The notes beneath the pieces are model-generated. The model saw nothing but the letters and a program-made list of their open reading frames with translations, had not been told where the DNA came from and searched no databases. The position numbers were made by a program, and so were the translations under genes. Positions 51,871 through 60,980 of a stretch of DNA of 64,000 bases are shown here, piece after piece; within the stretch, counting starts at the first letter, position 1; each line of letters begins with the position of its first letter. This stretch comes from Catellatospora tritici (GTDB lineage Bacteria > Actinomycetota > Actinomycetes > Mycobacteriales > Micromonosporaceae): the NCBI RefSeq assembly GCF_019083965.1, contig NZ_JAHRCY010000004.1:141236-205235 (forward strand), read 5' to 3'.

Positions 51871-51972
51871 CATTAACGTGTGTCTACACACGAACAGGAG
51901 TCACTTCGTCGCCTTGAGCGACGAAGTCGCGGCCGTGCAACACGTTCGGGTGTAATGGACGACCATTAACGT
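51871..51972. promoter_or_regulatory. Operator-like elements between oxidase and SCO2521-type genes
   Basis: CATTAACGT occurs twice in direct orientation (51871-51879 and 51964-51972). CGTGTGT (51877-51883) and ACACACG (51886-51892) form a dyad with a 2-base centre, 14 bases from the oxidase start. ACTTCGTCGC (51903-51912) and GCGACGAAGT (51918-51927) form a perfect 10-bp hairpin. The region is AT-richer than its surroundings and likely holds both divergent promoters. Confidence 0.5.
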
Positions 51973-52096
51973 CAATGTATGGATGAATGTGTCCATCGTC
52001 CGCACGGCCCGTGATCAGGCAAGCGTACGGGCATTGCATCGATGCGCCACCATGAGGTGCAATGAAGTGCGGCCGGGGGGCTATGGGGGGTGCGGA

Positions 52097-53011
52097 GTGG
52101 CCGAACATCTGATGACGCTGGGCGAGGTCCACACAGCCCTGCTGCGCAACTCCACCGCCGTCTCCACGACCGACACCGAGGCACTGCTCGACCTGGTGCA
52201 GGGACGGCGGGTACGCCGCTCGGAACGGCCCATCGCGCACGCCCAGTCACCCGACCGGCACATCGGCGTCGACTGCGCACTGGCCGGCACCGGAGCACGC
52301 GTTCGCGGCGTCGGCACCGTCTGCACCCGCGCCACGATCACCGGCGGCCACGTCGCCCAGGCCTCGGCCTACGTGCGGGTGGTCCGTGGCGACGCCGGCC
52401 GCCGCCTGCCCTGGTCGCACTATCTGGCCGCACCCGGCACGATCGAGACGATCGGCAAGATCGACGCCGCCTCGATCACCGACGCGATGCTGCGCGGAGA
52501 ACCCGGCGAAGCGCTCAACCTCGACGCGATCGGCAACCGCACCCTCGACCAGGTGCAACTCGACCATCGCCTCGATCACCGCCCCGCCTTCCGCACCGCC
52601 CGTACCCGCCTGCGCTGGGCGGCCGGTCCCGGGGAGAGCACCACCCTCAGCTTCAGCCTCGATGATCCGACCACCCGCACCCTCCGGCTGCCCCGAACCG
52701 ACCTGGACGACCGGGCGACCGCGGCGTTCTGCGAAGACCTCGCCCTGCACGATTGGCTGCTCACCACCCTGCTCACGATGGTGGAGAGTCGACCGGCCGG
52801 GTCCGCGCGCGCCGACACCGTCGCCCGGATCCGCCCGGCGATCGACTTCCTGCTCCACCTGTGGATGCCAGCGGCCCGCACCGACCCCGCCCTCCAGGAA
52901 CTGTGGCGCGACGTCGAACGTCGCCCCGGATTCACCCGCCAGTGGCGCGTCAACGTCGACCGCATCCGCGACCAGCTCGCACTGGCCACCATCGAACGCC
53001 TGGGACGCTGA
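52097..53011 (+). CDS. SCO2521-family protein
   Basis: A 304-residue protein. TLGEVHTALLRNSTAV at the N-terminus, GRRVRRSERPIAHAQSPD, GTGARVRGVGTVCTRATITG, RLPWSHYLAAPGTIE and FRTARTRLRWAAGPGES match my memory of the Streptomyces SCO2521 family, encoded beside SCO2522-SCO2525 in many actinobacteria. No enzyme fold, signal peptide or membrane helix is recognised. Function is unknown. The GTG at 52097 has a G-rich ribosome site; an ATG five codons later is possible. It is followed after 25 bases by the PLD-like membrane protein gene in the same direction. Confidence 0.78.
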   Translation: MAEHLMTLGEVHTALLRNSTAVSTTDTEALLDLVQGRRVRRSERPIAHAQSPDRHIGVDCALAGTGARVRGVGTVCTRATITGGHVAQASAYVRVVRGDAGRRLPWSHYLAAPGTIETIGKIDAASITDAMLRGEPGEALNLDAIGNRTLDQVQLDHRLDHRPAFRTARTRLRWAAGPGESTTLSFSLDDPTTRTLRLPRTDLDDRATAAFCEDLALHDWLLTTLLTMVESRPAGSARADTVARIRPAIDFLLHLWMPAARTDPALQELWRDVERRPGFTRQWRVNVDRIRDQLALATIERLGR

Positions 53012-53036
53012 ACCGACCCGACCGATCGGAGCGCGC

Positions 53037-54062
53037 ATGGCCACCCCTCCCGCACCGACGCCCCCGACCAGCAGCTTCCAGTCCCGGATCCTCACCAAGG
53101 TGGGGGTCTCGGTCCTGTTCGGCCTGCTGGGATTCGTGATCGGGCAGCTCATGGGCGCCGACCTGGCCGACAACGTGATGCTGGGCATGGGCCTGTCGGT
53201 GTTCATCTCCGGCGTCGCGTTCATCACCCAGTTCCTGATCGAGGTCGACCACCGGGTCGCCCGCGTCGGCACCGGCCTGGCCAACATCGATCGCAGCTTC
53301 GCCGAGCACGTCGCCAGCACCAAACTGATGATCAAAGACGAGTTCGCGAAGGTGAACGAGGCCACGCAGCTCTTCGGCGCGGTCGAGGCGTCGGCTCTGA
53401 ACACCGATGCCATGACCCAGCTGGTCAAGAACGCGACCACGATCGGGCGCACCTCCCGCTCCCTGATCTTCGACTTCGCGCAGTCCGAGGTCGCGCGGCT
53501 GTCCGGCTACCTCAAGGACCTGGGCCAGGCCGGCGACGTCACCTACGAGGGCGAGGACCGCGACTGGCTGCTCGGACTCACCAAGGTGACCGCCGACTCG
53601 ATCGACGCGACCAGTCTCACCACCGTCGACGCCGGTGGCCGTGGCTCGGTCGACGGCGGCCTGTGGACCAGCGACCTGGGCCAGCTCTACCTCGAAGCCC
53701 AGCGTGAGGCGATCCGTCGCGGCGTGGAGATCCGCCGCGTCTTCATCATGGACCGGCCGATCGAGATGGACGGCGAGTTCACCGGCATCCTGGACCAGCA
53801 CGTCGCGATCGGGGTGCAGGTGCGCACCCTCAATCCGTCCGACATCATGGGCACCCGCCGGGCCACGCTGTTCGACTTCATCGTCTTCGACGGCGTGCTG
53901 AGCTACCAGTCCACGACGGCTTCGCGCATCAACGAAGCCAACCGGCCCATCATCGTCACCACCACGCTGGTGACCAACGAGGCCAGGGTCGCCGAACGCC
54001 GGGAACGTTTCGCGGACCTCTGGGCGTCCGGCAAGCCCTACCTCGGCCCGGCGGGCAAGTGA
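53037..54062 (+). CDS. Two-TM membrane protein with PLD-like domain lacking HKD motifs
   Basis: A 341-residue protein. Two TM helices are visible at about 17-34 (VGVSVLFGLLGFVIGQLM) and about 40-60 (NVMLGMGLSVFISGVAFITQ), followed by a helical linker. A cytoplasmic alpha/beta domain (about 150-335) resembles phospholipase-D-like sensor modules found in regulators (YLEAQREAIRRGVEIRRVFI, LFDFIVFDGVLSYQS). No HxK(x4)D motif is present, so it is probably a binding or signalling domain rather than a lipase. GGAG precedes the ATG. It ends three bases from the convergent SCO2522-type stop. I cannot name a family with certainty. Confidence 0.65.
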   Translation: MATPPAPTPPTSSFQSRILTKVGVSVLFGLLGFVIGQLMGADLADNVMLGMGLSVFISGVAFITQFLIEVDHRVARVGTGLANIDRSFAEHVASTKLMIKDEFAKVNEATQLFGAVEASALNTDAMTQLVKNATTIGRTSRSLIFDFAQSEVARLSGYLKDLGQAGDVTYEGEDRDWLLGLTKVTADSIDATSLTTVDAGGRGSVDGGLWTSDLGQLYLEAQREAIRRGVEIRRVFIMDRPIEMDGEFTGILDQHVAIGVQVRTLNPSDIMGTRRATLFDFIVFDGVLSYQSTTASRINEANRPIIVTTTLVTNEARVAERRERFADLWASGKPYLGPAGK

Positions 54063-54065
54063 GCC

Positions 54066-55127
54066 TCACCGCCAGCGGGCACCGACGAAGGCGTACTCGA
54101 TCCGCTCGACGACCTCGGCCGCCAACGTCAACTTCTCCCGCGCCGCCCGCTCCCGCACCTGGGCGGACACCGCCCGCTCCACCGCGACCTGGCTCAGCAC
54201 GGTGCGTACGGCCTGCTCCACCGGCAGGAACCGGCCCGCCAGCACCGAGAACGTCCGGTACGCCGAGAAGTCGGCGGCCTCGCGACGCAGCCGGATCACC
54301 GGGGGCAGCGCGGCCCAGTCATCCGGGAACTCGCCCTCCCACAACCGAGGCTGCGCGACGATCGCGCCACGGTCACGGAGCACACCCAACCGCAGCAGTT
54401 GCCACACCGCCGCCAGGAACGCGCACGACCACAGCCGCCCGTCCGCCTCGTCACGCCACAACTCCACGTCGACGAAGACCGAGTGGTTGACGGCGCCGTT
54501 CTCGCTCGGCCCCCGCCACTTCGCGCCGGATCGCATCGCCTCCGCGCTGTCGACGGCCGGGCTCGGCGCACCGTTGCCGCGCCAGCCCGACTGGGCCGTG
54601 GGCGGGCGTAGGTCGCGTTCCTGCTCCCGGGTGCCGTTGGTGAGCCAGCCGGCCTCGTGCACGGGCTCGCTGACGCCGCTGGTGCCCGGAGCGGGGTCCG
54701 GCACCAGTTGCGCCTGCACCAGGCTCGCCAGCGGCACGCCGGACGCGGTGGCGCAGGCGGACTCGCGGGCGATGTAGTCGATGGTCAGGCCCGCCTCCGC
54801 GGCCGAGCGCAGCAGTTGCGGAATGACCGCCCGCGGCGTCCAGGGCAGCTCGCTGCGGGCCAGCCGACCCGCCACATCAGGCTTGGTGAAGTAGTCGTCG
54901 ACGAGGAAGCAGGTGCTGATCCGGGCCGTGCGGGGGGCCACCCCGGCCCGGCACACCTCCGCCGCCGTACCGACCCACGGTGCGACCAGCTCGAACAACT
55001 CCCGCAACCGACCCGGCCCGGCGACGTAGTCCTCCATGTAGAGGTGCCCGAGCTCGATCGACAGGTGCGCCATCGGCAGCTCCGCCACCCGCTCCTGGGC
55101 GGCGGCCTCGGTGTACACGGCGCTCAC
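54066..55127 (-). CDS. SCO2522-family protein
   Basis: A 353-residue protein whose N-terminal AHLSIELGHLYMEDYVAGPG, ARISTCFLVDDYFTKP, GLTIDYIARESACA, VFVDVELWRDE and WSCAFLAAVWQLLRLGVLR segments match the SCO2522 family as I recall it. No catalytic motif is evident; the middle (about 160-230) is low-complexity. The GTG start overlaps the SCO2523-type stop (GTGA), so the two are translationally coupled. Last gene of the SCO2524-2523-2522 operon; converges on the PLD-like membrane protein gene with a 3-base gap. Function unknown. Confidence 0.8.
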   Translation of the reverse strand: MSAVYTEAAAQERVAELPMAHLSIELGHLYMEDYVAGPGRLRELFELVAPWVGTAAEVCRAGVAPRTARISTCFLVDDYFTKPDVAGRLARSELPWTPRAVIPQLLRSAAEAGLTIDYIARESACATASGVPLASLVQAQLVPDPAPGTSGVSEPVHEAGWLTNGTREQERDLRPPTAQSGWRGNGAPSPAVDSAEAMRSGAKWRGPSENGAVNHSVFVDVELWRDEADGRLWSCAFLAAVWQLLRLGVLRDRGAIVAQPRLWEGEFPDDWAALPPVIRLRREAADFSAYRTFSVLAGRFLPVEQAVRTVLSQVAVERAVSAQVRERAAREKLTLAAEVVERIEYAFVGARWR

Positions 55128-56056
55128 AGCGTCGCCCACGCGTTCTCGTCGTCGAGGTTGTGCGCCAACTCGACGAACGCCTCCACCGTCTCGACGTTGG
55201 CCACCTGCCGCGACAGCGTGTCCGTGTCGGTGATCAGCTGCTCGCGCCACTGCAGCAGCGGGTCCAGGGGGATCGAACCGATGGTCGTGGTGCGGCCGAT
55301 GTTCAGCTTCGTGGCCAGCGCCTTGAGATCGGTGTCGCACTTGCGCAGCCAGGCCACCTGCTCCGGCCGCAGTCCGCCGAGGGCGTCGGACTCCGGATCG
55401 ACCACCGCCGTGCGGACGAAGCGCATCCGGTCCAGCAGCCACGCCCGGTCGTGTCCGGCCCCGCCGGTGTGCTGCGGAGCGCTGGCCTCCAGCAGCCCGT
55501 GCTTGCCGAAGACCAGGCCGTTGGCGGCGATCAGATGCTGGCGGGTCCAGCGGTGGAACACCAGCCACCGGTTCTCCACCTCGCGAAGCTCGGGCAGCGC
55601 CGTCGCCGCCAGCACGATGTCCGTGGCGTGCGAACGTCCGGCGCTGAGATCGATCAGGCAGATGTCGAACTCGGCGTCGAGCCGGGCGAACAGCCGCGCG
55701 CAGCGCTTGATGATCTCCTTGGTACCGGGAAACTCGCCGCCGAACTCGTCGCCGGGAAACAGCACCAGCTTGCCCGCCCGGCTGGGCCGGCCGCGCAGAC
55801 TCGAGCGGTCCGAGTGCGACCACACGTCCAGGCGCAGTGGCGGATCGACCCTGCCCTGAAGGTATGAGTGGATTCCCCCGCCGGACGCGCCGCGGCGCAC
55901 CAGATCGACGTGGAAGATGGTGCCCGCGGTCGGGGAACCGAAGTCGAAGTCCAGGTAGGCGACGTTACTGCCGCTCAGTGCCCGCCGGTACGCGAGGTTG
56001 CTGCTTGTCACCGACCGGCCGGTGCCGCCCTTGTCCGAGGTGGCAAAGACCAGCAT
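55124..56056 (-). CDS. SCO2523-family variant P-loop (MinD/ParA-like) protein
   Basis: A 310-residue protein with the deviant Walker A of MinD/ParA ATPases at the extreme N-terminus (FATSDKGGTGRSVTS). The first, signature Lys is kept, but the phosphate-binding Lys before Ser is Arg (GRS). Strand 2 (VAYLDFDFGSPTAG) and FDICLIDLSAGRSHATDI supply the Asp residues. The family is described as 'variant P-loop', so ATP hydrolysis may be altered. The ATG lies two bases after the SCO2524-type stop, with GGAGGT upstream; the 3' end overlaps SCO2522. Could organise a membrane or polar complex, by analogy only. Confidence 0.85.
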   Translation of the reverse strand: MLVFATSDKGGTGRSVTSSNLAYRRALSGSNVAYLDFDFGSPTAGTIFHVDLVRRGASGGGIHSYLQGRVDPPLRLDVWSHSDRSSLRGRPSRAGKLVLFPGDEFGGEFPGTKEIIKRCARLFARLDAEFDICLIDLSAGRSHATDIVLAATALPELREVENRWLVFHRWTRQHLIAANGLVFGKHGLLEASAPQHTGGAGHDRAWLLDRMRFVRTAVVDPESDALGGLRPEQVAWLRKCDTDLKALATKLNIGRTTTIGSIPLDPLLQWREQLITDTDTLSRQVANVETVEAFVELAHNLDDENAWATL

Positions 56057-56058
56057 GG

Positions 56059-57906
56059 CTAGAAGACCTCCGTCGTGTCCCGGGACGCGACGAGGGAATC
56101 CAGATCGCCCAGCGCCGTCAGCAGCAGCGACACCGCGGTGCCCGGACGCGCGGGCATGATCTCGCGCGCCCGCCGGATCCGCTGACGCACCGCCTCCAGC
56201 CGTTTGCGTTCCGGAGTGCCGCTCTCCGACGTGCCCGCCAGCAGTTCCTGGGAGTAGAGGTGATCGGCCTCGGCGAGCAGGCTCAGGGCGTGGCCGAGCA
56301 GCGGTTCGCTGCGCAGCGGCTGGTCGTCGGCCAGTCGCGCGGCCAGGACCAGACTCTCCACCACCCGGACCGTGTGGTGCCAGGAGATGCGCTGGTCGCC
56401 GGAGGGCAGCGGGTAGACCTGGCTCGGATCGTCCCACAGCCCCGGCTCGTCGTCCACGATGGTGCGCCGCTGGGCGACGTGGTCCCACAGGTCGTCGGCG
56501 AGGTTCAGCGCATCGCCGCGCAGGTCGATGCGGTTGACCAGCCCCGCGACCATGGCGGCCCGCTTGAGCAGCAGCGGCGCGAAGTCGGCGGCCACCCAGC
56601 TGAGCCGCGGCGAGAAATCGGTGGCACCCTCGACCTCGATGGAGACACCGGGGGAGTGCAGCTGAAGGGCCGGATCCTCACGAAGCGGCCGGCGGGTCAT
56701 CCGGCTGCGGTTCGCCAGCTCGGCGAGGATCTCTCCGAGGCGCTGCAGGTCGGAGTCGTTCGGACGCCCCGAGAGGTGGCGGGCGGCGATCGAGGTCACC
56801 AGGAGGCTGAAGTAGTCCGACTCCACTCCGTCGACCGTGCGCCACGGGATGTCCTCCAGCGGCCAGCGCTTGGTGCCGAAGGAGGCCACGGTGGACCAGT
56901 ACCGCTGGGTGAGATCCCAGCGCAGGCGCAGGGCGCTGGAGAGCTTGAGCTGGTCGTCGTCGAGCAGACGCAGCAGCCGGGTGCGGTCGTTGTAGAGGTC
57001 GGCGATCGCGTCCAGGGCGACCACGGTGAAGTAGAGGTAGGGCGCGTCGAGGGCCAGGCCGGGAGTCTGCTGGCCGAGGTCGACCGGGAACTCGACCGGC
57101 GTGGCGTTGCTGTGCACGCCCCAGGACCAGCCGCATTCGAACAGCATGTCCTCGCGTTCGATCTGCTCGACCTGGGTGAGGCCGAAGGTGAGGTCGCGCA
57201 GACCGGCGGCGACCTCACGCAGCGACACCCGCAGGTCCTCGATCACCCTGCGGCGAGGCTCACCATTCTGGTTCACGGTGCGCAGCAGCGCCGCGGCATA
57301 GTCGCTGTCGTCGGGAAAGACGAGGATGGAGAAGCTGCGCAGCAGCCCGATCATCGCCGCGGACAGCCGCCGGCTGGCCGCCTTCTCGACCTGCTCCAGC
57401 CGCGCCCGCAGCTCGGGGCGGGTCACCGACCGGCTGAAGACCTTGATGAAGCCGAGCGAGGACAGCATGAGCGGGATCGACGCGGCGAACGACTCCACCA
57501 CCGGCAGCTCGCGCTGCTCCGCGGTCGGCTCCTCGCCGGGGACCAGGGCGGAGAAGTAGCTGCCGCCCGAGAAGATGGGAGTGCCGTCGGAGGCGGTGTA
57601 CCGATCGAGGTAATCCATCACCAGCCCGATGAGGAACTGCGGGATGTCGATCGCACCGCCGAACGGCCGCAGCACCTTGAGCAGGTCCTCGTCGGTGGAG
57701 TTGGGCTCGTCGAGCTGAAACTGCGGGATCTCGGTGGCGGGCAGCATCAGGCAGAGCAACTGCTCCGCGTCGGAGATCGAATTGGAGCCGTCCCGGCCAC
57801 CCCAGCGCCATTCCCCCTTGCCCTTGGCGCCGGGAACGGGAGCGAAGGCGACCTTGGCGGTCGCACTCCAGATGTCCAGGAGTTCTTGTCTCGGCTTGAT
57901 CCTCAT
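56059..57906 (-). CDS. SCO2524-family protein
   Basis: A 615-residue protein starting MRIKPRQELLDIWSATAKV, with GKGEWRWGGRDGSNSISDA, EQLLCLMLPATEIPQFQLDE and GAIDIPQFLIGLVMDYLDRY, as in the SCO2524 family. It is largely helical with no signal peptide, membrane span or known catalytic motif. The ATG at 57906 fits the family N-terminus; another ATG is five codons upstream. First gene of an operon with SCO2523- and SCO2522-type genes. Function unknown. Confidence 0.8.
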   Translation of the reverse strand: MRIKPRQELLDIWSATAKVAFAPVPGAKGKGEWRWGGRDGSNSISDAEQLLCLMLPATEIPQFQLDEPNSTDEDLLKVLRPFGGAIDIPQFLIGLVMDYLDRYTASDGTPIFSGGSYFSALVPGEEPTAEQRELPVVESFAASIPLMLSSLGFIKVFSRSVTRPELRARLEQVEKAASRRLSAAMIGLLRSFSILVFPDDSDYAAALLRTVNQNGEPRRRVIEDLRVSLREVAAGLRDLTFGLTQVEQIEREDMLFECGWSWGVHSNATPVEFPVDLGQQTPGLALDAPYLYFTVVALDAIADLYNDRTRLLRLLDDDQLKLSSALRLRWDLTQRYWSTVASFGTKRWPLEDIPWRTVDGVESDYFSLLVTSIAARHLSGRPNDSDLQRLGEILAELANRSRMTRRPLREDPALQLHSPGVSIEVEGATDFSPRLSWVAADFAPLLLKRAAMVAGLVNRIDLRGDALNLADDLWDHVAQRRTIVDDEPGLWDDPSQVYPLPSGDQRISWHHTVRVVESLVLAARLADDQPLRSEPLLGHALSLLAEADHLYSQELLAGTSESGTPERKRLEAVRQRIRRAREIMPARPGTAVSLLLTALGDLDSLVASRDTTEVF

Positions 57907-58236
57907 GCGCCAGGACACCATCCCCAAGGTCGCGGCCGGCCGCCGACGCGGCCTGCGCGGGCAGTGGGGTCGCCGAACTGCCTGGTGCAAGCGGGTGGCG
58001 GTCTAGATTAGAGCCGTCCACACATCGTATGCCACGGATGCCACCATGTCGTCGCACGCACATTCGAAAACACACCGACGGGGCCCGGAGGGAAAGGAAG
58101 CGGTCGGCGTCGCGAGGGCGAATGCGCACCTCATTCGAAAGGCTTCGGGCATGGATCATCTGTCCGCATTGTCGCGACTCTCCGATGCCGTATCGGCGTG
58201 GGTGGCGGCGCCTGCGTCGCCACCCACGCCCGCGAG
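57907..58236. other. 330-bp intergenic region upstream of the SCO2524 operon
   Basis: No coding gene is supported. The region should hold the promoter of the SCO2524-2523-2522 operon at its left side; a TAATCT hexamer on the minus strand near 58003-58011 is a possible -10 box but lacks a clear -35. Its right side holds the terminator of the carrier-protein/thioesterase gene. Confidence 0.45.
58195..58230 (-). terminator. Terminator after the carrier-thioesterase gene
   Basis: GGCGTGGGTGGCG (58195-58207) and CGCCACCCACGCC (58218-58230) form a perfect 13-bp stem with a 10-base loop, 7 bases after the stop at 58237. Confidence 0.8.
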
Positions 58237-59292
58237 TCAGGCAAGGTCCTCCCGGAAGAACTCCGCCACCGTCGGATCCGCCAGGATCTTGACCATGTAC
58301 GGGTGTTCGGTGATCCGCACGGAGGCTCGCGGCAGCGTCGCCGACCAGTACCGCGCCACCCGCTCGGCCCGTTCGGCCGGCGCGATGACGGTCACCGGAC
58401 CGTCGTAGCGGCGCGGCTCGTAGTGCTCCTGCGCGGACAGGGCCGCGGCCCACAGCACCACGAGACGGTAGAAGTCCTCAGGTCCGTCGGTGGGCTCGAA
58501 CCACAGGCGTTCGTGCAGCTGGGCCAGCGCCTTGGGCAGGTCGGCGACCGGGTCGTGCAGGCCGAACTCCACCCGCAGCGAGCCCAGCAGGTATTCGAAG
58601 TAGTCGTTGAGGCCCCACCCCGGGTCCAGCTCCGGCATGCCGTACGGCAGGTCCACGAGGATCAGCGACGCCACCTGCGCCCCGTCGGCGCGCAACTGCT
58701 GGGCCATCTCCAGCGCGATGACCGCCCCCGCGCACAACCCCGCGAGGTGGTACGGCCCGGTCGGCTGGACCGCGCGCAGCTCGGCCAGGTACCGCCGGGC
58801 GGTCTCGCCGATCGACAGCAGGGGCCGGGCCGGGGCCCGGTAGCCCACCGCCTCGAACCCGTACACCGGACGGCCGCCCGCGGCTCGCGCGCCCAGGTCG
58901 GCGAACAGCCGGACGTGACCGGTGCCCAGATGGACGCAGAACAGCGGCTCGCGGCCGTCTCCGGCGACCAGCTCCACCAGGCTCGGTGGCACCGCCGGGT
59001 CCCACGGTCCGGTGCTGGTGCGCCACACGTGGGCGACCATGTCGGGACGGAATCCGGGCTCCGGGCGCCCGGCGACGGCCCGTTCGGCCAGCTCGGCCAC
59101 GGTCGGATGATGGAAGACGTCGACGGCCTTGACCGACAGTCCGGCGGCTCGGGCCCTGGCCACGACGTCCACCACGAGCAGGGAGTAGCCGCCGAGGTCG
59201 AAGAAGTCGTCGTCGGGGCCGACCGGGACGCCCAGGATCTCCTCCCAGATGGCGGTGAGTGCGGTGACGGCGTCAGCGCGGGTGGCGGGCAC
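58237..59292 (-). CDS. Peptidyl carrier protein-thioesterase didomain
   Basis: A 351-residue free-standing NRPS component. Residues about 5-80 are a carrier protein; the phosphopantetheine Ser lies in DDFFDLGGYSLLVVDVV. Residues about 110-350 are an alpha/beta-hydrolase thioesterase. The nucleophile elbow reads LAGLCAGAVIALEMA, with Cys instead of Ser; the acid Asp is in LILVDLPYG and the His in ITEHPYMVKIL. Cys-type thioesterases are known in NRPS systems that form strained or unusual products. The GTG start has AGGAGG four bases upstream and lies 15 bases after the adenylation gene, so both are cotranscribed. It would hold the activated amino acid and later release it. Confidence 0.9.
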   Translation of the reverse strand: MPATRADAVTALTAIWEEILGVPVGPDDDFFDLGGYSLLVVDVVARARAAGLSVKAVDVFHHPTVAELAERAVAGRPEPGFRPDMVAHVWRTSTGPWDPAVPPSLVELVAGDGREPLFCVHLGTGHVRLFADLGARAAGGRPVYGFEAVGYRAPARPLLSIGETARRYLAELRAVQPTGPYHLAGLCAGAVIALEMAQQLRADGAQVASLILVDLPYGMPELDPGWGLNDYFEYLLGSLRVEFGLHDPVADLPKALAQLHERLWFEPTDGPEDFYRLVVLWAAALSAQEHYEPRRYDGPVTVIAPAERAERVARYWSATLPRASVRITEHPYMVKILADPTVAEFFREDLA

Positions 59293-59307
59293 GGGTCCTC
59301 CTGGTCG

Positions 59308-60807
<1,500 letters not shown>

Positions 60808-60823
60808 AGCATGGCTCCTAAAT

Positions 60824-60955
60824 GTGATTAATGCCACCAAACCTTACGAGATCCGCTGGCATCGGCAAGCATCCACTGGCGGCAAGACCAACAAGGAGCC
60901 TTTCTACCTCGCGGTGGTCAGCGGAAGGGTGATGATGCAGTGTGGCATTGATCAC
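60824..60955. promoter_or_regulatory. Divergent promoter with inverted 14-bp element
   Basis: GTGGCATTAATCAC (minus strand, 60837-60824) and GTGGCATTGATCAC (plus strand, 60942-60955) are near-identical and face away from each other, 17 and 25 bases from the chosen start codons. The sequence between and downstream is distinctly AT-richer. Best explained as a shared activator or repressor site for both arms of the cluster. Confidence 0.65.
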
Positions 60956-60980
60956 TAATACCCCTTTGGTAGAGATAGTT

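Noticed and set aside
51903..51927. Hairpin between the oxidase and SCO2521-type genes as a riboswitch
   Set aside because: A single 10-bp stem without conserved riboswitch features; more likely a regulatory dyad or incidental hairpin.
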